A DNA stretch of 30,000 nt, taken from contig CAUYUJ010016149.1 of NCBI GenBank assembly GCA_963575745.1, forward strand, positions 1 to 30,000. The letters run 5' to 3'. A model generated the notes under the pieces. That model had not been told where the DNA came from. It saw only the letters and a list, made by a program, of their open reading frames with translations, and ran no database searches. Made by a program: the position numbers and the translations under genes. The stretch is from Prorocentrum cordatum. Taxonomy: Eukaryota; Sar; Dinophyceae; Prorocentrales; Prorocentraceae. Shown piece after piece: positions 19,465-28,920 of this stretch (the first letter of the stretch is position 1; every line of letters starts with the position of its first letter).

Positions 19465-19898
19465 TTTTCCGGGGAGTCTCCACAGCGCCCCAGGAGGGTC
19501 CAAGACGCCTCCCAGGAGCCCCCAGAATGCGAAAGGATGGTCTAAGACGCTCCCAAGCAGCGACTTTCTACATCGCCACCCTCCCTGAAGGTACAGGCAA
19601 AATTCGTCCGCGGGTGCTTGTGTGTGTATACATATATGTATATATATGTTTCGTGGCGTACTCTTTGCCTCTCGATTTGTGCCCCTGTCGGACGGGGCTT
19701 GGACGAGGACACATCCTTTCCAGAGCGCTCTGGAACGCTCCAAGAGCGTTTCGGAGCGCTCTGAGGAGGCCGCGGCGCCCGAGACATCCTTCGAGATGCC
19801 CGATTTATCCTCACCCGAGCTTCCTCCCTGCCCTGGCTTCGTCTGACTTCTTGGCCGCTTCGAGATTCCTCGAGGCGCACGCCGGGCCGGCTGCGGGA
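19465..19898. other. Anonymous spacer with TATA-type microsatellite
   Basis: A short TGTGTGTATACATATATG stretch lies at about 19620-19650. Copies of GGAGCGCTCTG/GAGCGTTTCG at 19715-19765 make a small cluster of imperfect palindromic AGAGCGCTCT motifs. No gene is supported. Confidence 0.5.
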
Positions 19899-19901
19899 TG
19901 G

Positions 19902-19933
<32 letters not shown>

Positions 19934-20710
19934 GTGAGTGATGGTGGTGATGATGATGATGGTGTCCCGATGATGGTGATGATGATGATGATGATGATGA
20001 TGATGTTGACGATGTGGATGATGTTGATGATGATGGTGATGGTGGTGATGATGGTGTCCCGATGATGATGATGTTGATGATGATGGTGTTGCTGATGATG
20101 GTGATGATGTTGTCCCGATGGTGATGTAGCGGTTGATCCTGATGATGTTGATGCTGATGAGATGATGATGAGATGATGACGATGATGAAGATGATGATGA
20201 GGATGATGATGATGGTGTCCCGATGATGATGATTATGCGGCTGATGATGATGCTGTTGATGGTAATGGTGATGATGATGGTGTCCTGATGATGATGTTGG
20301 TGAGGATGACGACGGTGATGGTGTCCCGATGATGATGATGATGATGATGTTGATGATGAGGATGTTGACGGGGTGATTATGATGATTATGATTTTGATGG
20401 TGGCCCGATGATGGTGATGATGATGCTGATGTTTATGATGATGATGATGGTGTCCCGGTGATGATGATGGTGATGATGATGGTGGCGATGATGATGGTGT
20501 CCCGATGATGATGATGTTGGTGATGTTGTTCATGATGGTGATGGTGATATGATGATGGTGGTGTTCCGGTGTTGATGATGATGGTGTCCCGGTGATGATG
20601 TAGATGTTGGTGATGGTGACGATGATGGTGGCCCGATGGTGACGATGATGAAGATGATGTTGATGATGATGGTGGTGAGGTGATGATGATTTTGCTGTCC
20701 CGATGATGTC

Positions 20711-20786
<76 letters not shown>

Positions 20787-20830
20787 TTGATGACGTTGAT
20801 GGCGGTGATGGTGATGGTGATGATGACGTT
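19899..20830. repeat. GAT satellite punctuated by TGTCCCGATG
   Basis: GATGAT and GGTGAT triplets fill the stretch. At about 13 places they are broken by GGTGTCCCGATGATG or a close variant (for example near 19962, 20049, 20214, 20319, 20493, 20583 and 20695), at irregular 25-105-bp intervals. This conserved punctuation distinguishes it from the GAT tract at 9229-10490, which lacks the motif. Confidence 0.95.
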
Positions 20831-20837
20831 GGTTGTG

Positions 20838-21075
20838 AGATCTATTGTGATACCGAAGATCGATAGTGAGACCGAATGTGAGATAGATTGTGAGATCGAT
20901 AGTGAGATGGATAGTGATATCGATTGTGAGATCGATCGTCAGATCGATTGTGATATCGATCGAATGACATAGATCGAGTGAAATCGATTGTGAGATCCAT
21001 CGAGGGAGATCGATCGAGCGAGACCGATAGTGAGATCGATAGTGAGATCGATAGTGAGGCCGATCGAGTGAGACG
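20838..21075 (+). repeat. 12-bp AGTGAGATCGAT-type array (plus orientation)
   Basis: AGTGAGATCGAT units with substitutions follow directly after the GAT tract; three consecutive perfect spacings of 12 are seen at about 21020-21060. Translation in one frame gives a four-residue Ile-Asp-Ser-Glu pattern. The same satellite occurs in reverse orientation at 6660-6860. Confidence 0.92.
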
Positions 21076-21109
21076 TTGGTTCCTCCCCCCCCCCCCGAAC
21101 CTCCTTATC

Positions 21110-21370
21110 ACTCGAAGTGTGGTCGTATAGGTATGCATGCATGTATGCACGTTTGTATGCATGCATGCATGCATGCATGTATGTATGTATGTATGTATGT
21201 ATGTATGTATACGCATCCATAAACGTAGACACATAGCGAATTTCCTGTATGTGTATGTGTGTGTGTTTGTCTTTGCGTGTGTGTGTGTGTGAATTGCCGC
21301 CCTCAGGGTTCTTGCTTCGTCTTTGTCGTCGTCGTCTCTCTCTCTCTCTCTCTCCCTCACTCTTGTCATT
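21110..21370. repeat. Cluster of TGCA, TATG, GT and CT microsatellites
   Basis: TGCATGCA at about 21130-21178 passes into (TATG)n at 21178-21210, followed by GT dinucleotides at about 21250-21292 and CT dinucleotides at about 21334-21356. Four different motifs within 260 bp make this a microsatellite hotspot. Confidence 0.95.
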
Positions 21371-22484
21371 ATCCCCCCCCTTCCTCCCCCTTCCCCTCGA
21401 GCTGCCGTTGAAATTTGTTGCGTTGGCTATATTTGTGCACATGTATATAGAGATATGTGCAGCCGTATGGGCCGCAGGGGACTCCCGCACAGCACTCTGG
21501 CCGCTTCCCCTCCTTCCCCTCCTCCTTTCCCTCGCTCCTCCTCCGTCTGCCTGCGATGCTCGTGGACAGCGGCGCGGCGGCGCACGCTGGCCACGGCATT
21601 TTCGAGAGTAGCGCGGCGAAGAACCGACGCCCGAGCGCCCCTCCAGAGAGAGCGGCCCTTGGTGCGGGCCCACTTGGGGTTCCTCCGATCGCTGAACGTG
21701 AAGCGGCAGTGCAGTCGGCCCAGATTCGTAGGTCGGCCCTGCCCCATCGAGGGCACCCTTGTGTCCTGCGTCTCGCGACCCATGCTTCCTCCATTCCTGT
21801 GGCAGTGTGGGCCTCGGACGGGTCTCGTGTCCTCTCGCGTGTCCTGTCCCATCGAGTCCGACTGCAGCGGCTCCCTCGCCCGGGTTTGCCCCCCTCCCCC
21901 CCCCACGCGCTCCGCGAACGCCGCGTACCCAGAGGCCACTCTCCTGCTCGGCGCCACCCTCCTGCGTGCACGGCATGCTCGCGCCGTGTCGACGCGGCGG
22001 CGATCCCAGCGCGGGCGTTCCAGGGTCAGGCGCTGCCGGTGGCCCATGCTCGGCCAGGGCGGAACGACCTTGCGATCGGGAAGCCGCCGATCGGCGAAGG
22101 CAAGAGCGAGACTTCTGGTGCCCGTTGTACCCTTCCCTGCTGCAGCAATAGAATCTCTCGATCAGGCTGCACGTTGGAGATCACTGGACGGTTGCGCATG
22201 TAACCGCCTCGAGCGATCCACGCGGTATCAGAGACCAGCGCAGGGCTCGCCTCAACACGAGCCCGCCGTGCCCGAGAGAGCCAGCCAGGTGCGACTCGCA
22301 CACGCCCCGCGGCTACTTCAGCGACAACGCGACGGAGCGCAGCGGTCCGCCGGTCTGGCGCGCCCAGGGGGTGGGGCCATCGGATCTCCGCGCCGCAGTA
22401 GTTTCGCAACTCGGGGGCCACCTGTTAACATCCATCCTCACGAGTCGAATCCAGCGGGGCCTGCATTTCATCTGAGCCAGGTCC
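21371..22484. other. GC-rich spacer, possible decayed coding sequence
   Basis: Long plus-strand frames overlap here. One (21457-22203) contains MLVDSGAAAHAGHG, resembling the DSGA active-site motif of a retroviral-type aspartic protease as in Copia-like elements. The sequence after it does not follow the expected protease pattern in any frame that I can align. I see no zinc finger, integrase or RT motif, so no gene is called. Confidence 0.4.
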
Positions 22485-22883
22485 ATGGGACAGCCTTGCA
22501 CCTTCGCCGAAGGCGGGCGCACGCTCTGGTTTTACTGCGCACCCGAAGGTTCTGCATGCCGGCTCGCACATGACTCCAGGATTGTTTGGTACGCTGTGCC
22601 AGCGTGTCGTTTTTCTCATGCCATCATGGTTGTGGCTGGTTTTGTCAAAGACCCCAGCGTCGCAGTAACACATTTGTGGCGGCTGGTTTCTCGACGTGTT
22701 CGGATTCGATATGGAGTGGCGAGTTTGTTGGAAGTGTTGGGCTTCTTTTCTGGCCTTCTGGACGCTTCTCGTGGCTATGGCTGGATCCGCTTCGAAATCC
22801 CCCCCCCAAAATGCTCCCCAGGACAGGACCACACGCCGATGTTTGTTGACCCAGGGGGAGAGGTACACTCCCTCGCCTCGTGA
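22485..22883 (+). CDS. Hypothetical open frame, unknown product
   Basis: A 132-codon ATG-initiated frame of ordinary composition (MGQPCTFAEGGRTLWFYC at the start) without repeats, ending TGA at 22881-22883. The opposite strand has an equally long frame of ordinary composition (22425-22868), so strand and reality are undecided. No domain, signal peptide or splice sites are clear. Low GC relative to neighbours. Confidence 0.15.
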   Translation: MGQPCTFAEGGRTLWFYCAPEGSACRLAHDSRIVWYAVPACRFSHAIMVVAGFVKDPSVAVTHLWRLVSRRVRIRYGVASLLEVLGFFSGLLDASRGYGWIRFEIPPPKCSPGQDHTPMFVDPGGEVHSLAS

Positions 22884-22998
22884 ACAAACCGAGACGAAAA
22901 GGTTTTGTGTGTCAATTGTCGGCTTATGCGTGCCTTGATCTGTCGTGGCGGCTTCTGGTTTTGTTTGTCAATAGTCAATTGTCATTTGTCAATTGTCG

Positions 22999-23161
22999 GC
23001 ACGCGCACATGTGGGTGGGGGGAGGGGGGAGGGCTTCTTACAAGCACCCCTGCTTCTTAGAAGGCGTGGGCCTTTTCTATAGATGTAGGGCTGGCGCCTT
23101 CTAAGAAGCAGCCTCCTTCTAAGAAGCCCTCCCCCCTCCCTCCACCCCCCTGTGCGCACCG
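22999..23161. repeat. Large foldback element with about 67-bp arms
   Basis: Left arm 22999-23066 and right arm 23095-23161 are inverted copies. The inner part pairs GGGGGAGGGCTTCTTA and TGCTTCTTAGAAGGCG with their complements (23025-23066 against 23095-23135) with one indel and a few mismatches; the outer part is GC-rich and also matches. The loop is 28 nt. Each arm itself contains a TTCTTAGAAG palindrome. Just upstream are direct copies of TCAATTGTCGGC (near 22914 and 22987) and AT-rich GTCAAT repeats. MITE-like, with no coding. Confidence 0.85.
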
Positions 23162-23173
23162 CCAACTTTCTAC

Positions 23174-23251
23174 CAGGCCCCGAGACCGTCCAAAAAATTA
23201 CTCGGGATGACAAGCTGGCCCTGGCGAGGGGGTAGAGACCTCTGGTGTATC
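23174..23251. repeat. Dispersed repeat family D, copy 2
   Basis: ACCAGGCCCCGAGACCGTCC followed by ACTCGGGATGACAAGCTGG and GGTAGAGACCTCTGG aligns block by block with 15766-15838. It lies directly after the right arm of the foldback at 22999-23161, just as copy 1 lies just after the foldback ending near 15715. Confidence 0.62.
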
Positions 23252-24700
23252 ACCTGCGATCGCATCATAATGTTGGTACAGTGCCGATTTTTATGCATGC
23301 TCCGCGTGCGGATCGTGTATCAAACATGCGGGGATGTAGCACTTAAAACAACGATGAGTTCATGCATACATTTATTCATGAATTGATCATGTATTAAAAC
23401 ATCCAATATTTTCAAACATCCTACGTATTAAAAACTGCCCTGTAGTCGGCAGGCTGCTGTCTAGACGCTCTCGGCCGCAGTCTCTTGAGGCGGATGCCCG
23501 GTGCCGAGACGGGACACATCAGTTGAGGATGAAGAGCCGGGCCCTGGGGTTAAGTCGGGCCTGTCCCCCTACAGGGGGATTTTCGACGAAGAATAATAAG
23601 TACTCCAAAAATGCCCCAAAAAGGTCAAGCAAAATTCAAAAAATAATCCCCAGACTGGGGTCCAGGATCGAGATCCCTGGGTCAAGCAGCGGCGAAGCGT
23701 CCTGGCTCGCCTATTGCCCTACCAAACAATTTTCCAAGAACCGTTTGTGGTTTCTACGAAGTGCTATTAGAACATCTCTAGTTGAGATTGTCTTGTTTTA
23801 ACACATCGGGCTTATGTTTTAAACATTTTTTGGGTCTCAGATCATTTTCGGGTTCTAAAGCAATTCCGTGGTATGACTATAGGAATGCCGGGACGGTCGG
23901 TCCCTGCTCAAGCGTTACGAAAATTTGAAACGCCGGTGGAGAGGGGGGGGGAGACAGGAGGAGGATCAGACCTCATGCCTCCAGGCGTCGTGAAAAGCAA
24001 CAGCTCTGCGAACGTTTTTGCTCTTTTTCTTTTCTGCGATTCCGGCCTCCAGCGGCCGTTGAGGAGGGGTGCTCACCAGTAATCAGTCGTCAATGCTGAT
24101 ACGTGAATTTGGGATATGCAACGGCAGTGCAAATGTCACGGAATACCTCGTCGAGGTGATTGAAGTGGTGTTGCAGCGTTGTATGCCTGATGATATTCTA
24201 CAGTGCAGTGCTGGCCAGCATCAGCATCATGACTGCGGAACGCGGCAGCTCATGCAGAGCAGACGCATCGGACCAACTTGTTTCAAGCGGCGCTGTTGCT
24301 AGATGCAAGCGGTGTTTTCATCAAAATCTCACGGACAACTGCAGTCGAAACCGATGGTAAGGATGGGTCAGCTTCCCAAGGGTAACCTTGAATGCTTGCC
24401 TCTTCGGTCCATCCTTACTCACTTTCACTGGCCAGCCCCGCTCGAAGGGCCTCGACATGGGCGTACAAGGGGCTTGCATTCTTATCGCGCATCCTTACAG
24501 GCCTCCGACGAAATTAGCGAACACTCGTGCCGCATTCATTTGTCAATGCTCCCCTCCTCCCAATGATCAATGTTGGCGGTGGGTTGAATGAGCTGCACTT
24601 CGACCGCAGTCTTTCCCGCGCGTGCCAACGTCGAGTGTGGGGGAGCGGGTGCGTGTGAACTAAGTGTGTCCTTCTACCGTGCTATCAATTTGTTTTGTTG
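23252..24700. other. Low-GC unique region, no supported gene
   Basis: The interval 23260-23450 is AT-rich (ATTAAAA, TTTATTCATGAATTG), unlike most of the window. A partial third copy of repeat family D lies at about 23518-23565. Short frames of ordinary composition exist (24069-24302; 24303-24566) but have no domains or splice evidence. A G8 run occurs near 23944. Confidence 0.5.
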
Positions 24701-25374
24701 ACGGGAAAAGGATCTGATGAATGGTGGCACCGCGCAGGCAGGGGTGCAGTGATGCAGGCAGGCGCTGGCAGGAGAGGCGAGGCATAGGCGTCGGGAGACG
24801 ATGCCCCCTATTGGGCGAGGAGGGCAACGAGACGAAGGGGGAGGGGTGGGGGAGTCAGCGAGCATAATAGAGCCCCTGATCCTCAGGCGATCGTAAACAT
24901 GGATCAAAGGGGGCGTGGATTAGCGACGGATCCCGTCTCGGTCCGGGCGAGGCGGCACCGGCCGCGTTTGGGGGAGGGCACCTCCCACGATCTATGGATT
25001 TGGCGACCGCGGGCCAAATCCATGAATCGCTAATCGATGTCTGCGCACACCCGAGATCCTCACAACGCAATGAAGTCGTAGCCTAACTTCGGTTCCCGTG
25101 CTTGCGTTAGGGATAAAAGATCTGGGCGCTTTGGTTAGATACGTCTGCAGAGCAGATCCCCTATACCTACTATTTTGGGCCTCTTAAGTAAGGCCCGCTC
25201 CCAACGAGTCAGGAGTCCTTTAACTGCTAATCAAGGGGAGGGAGGGAACACCCTGACAGAAGACGTGATCAGGGATCAGAGCGGTCTGCTCGATGGGCTC
25301 CCAACGGCTTCAAACATGCCTTCCAGGACCGCCTTTCCTATTTTGCCCGACCCATTGATGGACACATGCCGACG
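24701..25374. other. Anonymous spacer with one short perfect hairpin
   Basis: ATGGATTTGG at 24994-25003 pairs with CCAAATCCAT at 25014-25023 over a 10-nt loop. GATTAGCGA at 24918-24926 and TCGCTAATC at 25027-25035 form an outer inverted pair. No U-tract follows, so it is not an obvious terminator. No gene is supported. Confidence 0.5.
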
Positions 25375-25500
25375 AGGAGGGATGGAGGAGGAGGAGGGGG
25401 ATGATGATGATGAGGAGGAGGAGGAGGAGAAGGAGGAGGAAGGGTGAAGGGAGCAGCAGGAGGAAGGGGCAGGGGGAGAGAGGAGGAGGAAGGAGGAAGG
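25375..25500. repeat. GGA/GAT purine-rich array
   Basis: GAGGAGG triplets with a short GATGATGATGATGA insert, purine-rich on the plus strand. Confidence 0.9.
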
Positions 25501-26150
25501 GGAGCTATACCACAGTCAGAGCGACGGGGCAGCTCAGCCTTGCTAGGCTAAGCAGCTCAGGACACTTAGCCTCCAATCTGGTGAGATATTGCCGAGGTGG
25601 AGGGGGATGGAGGAGGAGTGGGGAGGCGGAGGAGCATCTCATTTCGGGAAGCGCGCGTTCGCAAGACCAGCGCCCCAGAGGGTGCGCCGTCCTGGCGGAA
25701 GGGCTCTGCCTAGAGAAGGGTATGGCCCCATCCGTCCAGCTGCAGGAGCTGCAACAAGGTGCGGTCAGAACGTCCAAGGACCTGTCGAGCGAGAGCCCTG
25801 TTTTGAAACGAAGCCTCCATTCGTCCGTGCTCCCGTCGGCCAATTCTCCACTTCTAGTGGCATATCAAACAACCTGCCAGTTCTCAAGCGACACCTCCGT
25901 CTTGGGAGGAAACCTTAGGTCCGCGAGATTGTTGCACAGCTCTCTCAGCTCTGATCATAGTACCCGAGGGGATCTCTGGCGAGAGCGTCACTCTGAATAG
26001 GAGCCGCCTTCCATCCGTTCAACTGCTGGGGAACTTGCCAGGCCCATGCGCGCGGCGCTGGGGCGAGAGGCAAGAGCCACCTTTTTACGACGACTGGCCC
26101 TCTCCATTCGTGCAACCGTTGGAGAGTGCGCGTCGCCGAGGCAAGACACA
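25501..26150. other. Anonymous spacer with an ordinary-looking open frame
   Basis: A plus-strand frame (25401-26000) has mixed, non-repetitive composition after its purine-tract start, including MAPSVQLQELQQGAVRT. No start is credible because the ATG lies in the GAT/GGA array, and no domain is seen. Confidence 0.4.
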
Positions 26151-26156
26151 CAGCTT

Positions 26157-26590
26157 TGACACATACACACACACACACACACACGCGCACACACACACAC
26201 ACGCACACACACAACATACGCAAAACACACAAGCACACACAACACACAGCACACAACACACAACACACAACACACCATATAACACAATACACAGCACACA
26301 ACACAAACACACACACAGCTTTGACACATACACACAAACACACAAACACGTTGGAGAGGCGAGACGCACAGCTTTGACACACACACGCACTCACAAACAC
26401 ACACAAACACGCAAACACACACACACAAACAACACACGCAAACACAACACAGAGCACACACCACACAACATACAGCACACAGCACACAACACAGAACACA
26501 CAACACACAACACACAACAGACAGCACACAACACACAACGTACAGCACACAACAAGCCACACAACACAACACACACACACACACCGCCCT
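26157..26590. repeat. CA-rich array (CACACAACACACAAC-type)
   Basis: Predominantly CACA and CACAACA units, with three copies of CAGCTTTGACACA at 26151, 26316 and 26369. The first and third are each preceded by GTTGGAGAG, showing a longer ancestral unit. The minus strand translates as Cys/Val-rich frames, which are not genes. Confidence 0.95.
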
Positions 26591-27246
26591 CCATCCGTGT
26601 CTGCGTGGGAGATCTCAGGCTTCGAGGTGGTGAGCAGTGAGGGAGCTTCAGCCGAAGCGCTGGGCATTTCCGGCCGACGCGACGAGGAGGACTCTCGTTC
26701 GGGGGTTGATAGAGGTGCCCCTGGCCCAAGGTACCCCCAGCTTCTCGCTTCATTTTGGAGTCCCTGGGGCCCTCTGGGCCTCGTGAGGAGTGATCTGGAG
26801 GCCGCGGAGGCCTCCGTGGAAATCCTGGAGGCACCTTGGGCCAGGGGCACTTCTGGCAACACCCGAGCTGTCTGGAAGGAGGAGAGATCTCATGCAGGAG
26901 AACGGCCCCACACGCCCCACCCGAGAGCTTGCAAGCAGTTGTAAACGTGGACTCCACCGGAGGTCCCGAGCCCCATCCCCGGCGACGGGTCATCCCTCGG
27001 GGCTCCTTGAGGGATCGCGCGTGGCGTTCCTGGCTTGTCCGGCGATGCTGCGTCTCACGCCTCGGTGGTGACAGCCGTCCGGCTCTTCTCTGCTGCGACG
27101 GGGCGACTGCCGGGGGTCTCCTGGAGGGCTCCTGCATGAGGGGCCGAGAGAGGCCCGCAGGACCCGTCCGTCTTGGCTCCTCCGCGACGCAAGGGGGCTC
27201 CGGGGCGGGAGGGTTCCGGGGGCGGGGAGGACCGGAGGGCGGGCAG
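26591..27246. other. GC-rich spacer containing a foldback
   Basis: Holds the inverted repeat annotated at 26715-26850. Frames are open on both strands without domains. GGAGGCCGCGGAGGCCTCC near 26797 is a local palindrome. The sequence leads directly into the candidate exon at 27247. Confidence 0.45.
26715..26850. repeat. Inverted repeat with 21-bp near-perfect arms
   Basis: GTGCCCCTGGCCCAAGGTAC at 26715-26734 is mirrored by the reverse complement of 26830-26850 with one mismatch. Weaker inverted similarity continues inward (CCCAGCTTCTC versus the complement of GAAATCCTGGA), suggesting the whole 136 bp is an old inverted duplication. Confidence 0.75.
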
Positions 27247-27321
27247 GGACAAGCTGTACCAGTCGGCGGCCGAGCGCCGGGCCCGCCTCGCGAACCTGAA
27301 GGCGATGGCGCTCGAGGACTC
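27247..27321 (+). CDS. Candidate internal exon, helical segment, unknown product
   Basis: After GGGCGGGCAG the frame reads DKLYQSAAERRARLANLK then AMALED, followed by a possible GT donor at 27322. The 75 bases are a multiple of three with equal phases at both ends. Codons end nearly always in G or C. The LYQ-x-AAERRAR pattern resembles charged helical segments common in protist proteins but does not identify a family. The frame is also open upstream (Arg/Gly-rich), so the exact acceptor is uncertain. Confidence 0.38.
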
Positions 27322-27849
27322 GTGTCCCCGTCGCCCCGCGGCGAACAGAGGATCACCAGCCTCGAACTTAACTCCCTATCCCCATGGTCGACACGCCAGA
27401 GTGCGATGGCAATCTTGGGGATGCGCCCTCAAAAGCTACGGGAATCCCTGAGATTGGCACCGTGATGAGACGATGTCCAGCATATGCAGCATAGAGATAG
27501 GGATACACGCCAGTCGTTGGAAGTAGGTATTACTGAATTCCCAGATCCCAATCTACTTCAAGCGCCTTCCTACTTCAAGAATCGGCATGCTTTTGCTGTT
27601 GTTATTCCCTGGGAGGACCTGGACCCAATCTACTATATCCGCCTTTCTACTTCATGCTCCTGCCTACTTCTTCCGACCGACGTGTATGTTCCAGGCTGGT
27701 AAGAGGATCGAGGATCACCCGCCCAGGAGGATGGGCACAAGCAGCTCACGGGGCAGCGCGCGTGGCGCTTGCGGGCAGCCTCCGCGGGGTGTGGCCCCGT
27801 GGCCTCGGCTGCGCCGGCGCGCAGGGATTTTTCGAAGGGCCGTCGTGTC
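27322..27849. other. Anonymous spacer
   Basis: A 72-codon frame at 27484-27702 has balanced composition but no domain. CCAATCTACTTCAAGCGCC-like sequence recurs imperfectly near 27548, 27565, 27625 and 27650 (CCTACTTC motifs), a small degenerate repeat. Nothing else is supported. Confidence 0.45.
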
Positions 27850-28500
27850 GAAGGCGCGAACTTTTGGTGTCCTCTGCAAGGGGTTGCGGCCTCTGGAGCG
27901 CGAATCGGGTGTGATTTGCAGGGGGCTGGCCAGGGGAGCGCGAATCTGGCGCAACTTGCAAGGGACTGAGGCTCGGGGAGCGTGGGTGGGGACCTGTGGC
28001 CTGGGGAGTCAGCTGCTGCGGCCTGCGTCTTGGGGAGCGCGAGTCCGGCGTAAGTTCCGACTGATTTGGGCCTCGAGAGCGCGATGCTGGCGTGATTTGC
28101 AAGGGGTCGTGGCCTCTGGAGCAAGAGCCCAGCGTAATTTACGATGGATTGTGGCCTCGGGAGCGCGAGCCTGCAGTCATTCATGCAGGATGGTGGCTTG
28201 GGGAGCGCGAGTCGAGTGTAATGTATTTGAGTCGTAGCTTCCAGGGAGCAGATCTGGCGCAGTTGACAAGGGATCGTGGCTTCCAGAGCGCGAGTCTGGA
28301 GTCATTTTGGAGGGGCTGGTTGTGGCGTGGGGAGCGCGAGCCCGGAGTCATTCAAAAAGGATAGGAGAGCGAACCTGGCTTTAGTGCACAAAGGGTTGCG
28401 GCCTCGGGAACGTGAACCTGGTGCAATTTGCGAGGGATGGCGGCCACGGTGGCGCGTCGTAGTTTTCGAGAGGTTGTGGCCTCCGGAGCGCGCGGTTCCC
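27850..28500. repeat. Degenerate minisatellite of 42-bp units, about 14 copies
   Basis: A GGGAGCGCGAG core recurs, with core positions at 28035, 28077, 28119, 28161 and 28203 exactly 42 bp apart; other spacings are 40-46, or 28-35 where units are deleted. The consensus also holds GTGGCCTC and GTAATTTGCAAGGG parts. Since 42 is divisible by three, frames stay open on both strands and give 14-residue repeats; this is probably not a gene. Confidence 0.93.
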
Positions 28501-28559
28501 CTCGCGCGGACTTTGATGGGTACCATCGTGGACGTAGCAGACGTTAGCCCGCGTGGGCC

Positions 28560-28690
28560 CCAACCAGTGGTTTCGTTGCAGTCCATGCGATGCAATCTGG
28601 GTGGTGCAGCGAGTGTGGTGCAAGCTAGGTGGTGCAACACAGGCGGTGCAGTCCATGTGGCACAGAGCAATGTAAAGCTGCGTAATGGGA
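28560..28690. repeat. Short degenerate GGTGGTGCA repeat
   Basis: GGTGGTGCAG, GTGGTGCAAG, GGTGGTGCAA and GGCGGTGCAG recur at about 18-bp intervals between 28599 and 28655, flanked by GTCCATG copies at 28580 and 28651. Confidence 0.7.
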
Positions 28691-28739
28691 TGCAGAAACC
28701 ATGCGAACTAACCCTGGGAAGCAATCAGTAACCGCCCCT

Positions 28740-28915
28740 CCCTCCCCCTTCATCAGAGGAAATTATAACGCTTCCGGCACCGGGGGGCAAATTAATTAAT
28801 TGTTTTATGCTATTTTTTATGTGCTAACGATATCGCCAGAGGGCGCCGCCCAAAATAGTTATTTGTTTTGTTTTCTGTGCTAACGATATCGTCGGGGGGT
28901 TACTGTTTGCTTCCC
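28740..28915. other. AT-rich island with direct repeat GTGCTAACGATATCG
   Basis: The 15-base word occurs at 28821 and 28877, 56 bp apart, each preceded by a T-rich stretch (GCTATTTTTTAT; TTTGTTTTGTTTTCT). This low-GC island lies between two GC-rich repeat arrays. No gene is seen. Confidence 0.8.
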
Positions 28916-28920
28916 GGGGT

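Noticed and set aside
24994-25023. Intrinsic terminator
   Set aside because: The perfect stem lacks a following U-tract, there is no gene upstream, and the genome appears eukaryotic.
26157-26590. Cys/Val-rich minus-strand frames resembling a cysteine-rich protein
   Set aside because: They are the translation of a CA-rich array and repeat with its units.
27850-28500. CRISPR-like array
   Set aside because: Units are contiguous 42-bp copies without unique spacers, and the context is eukaryotic.
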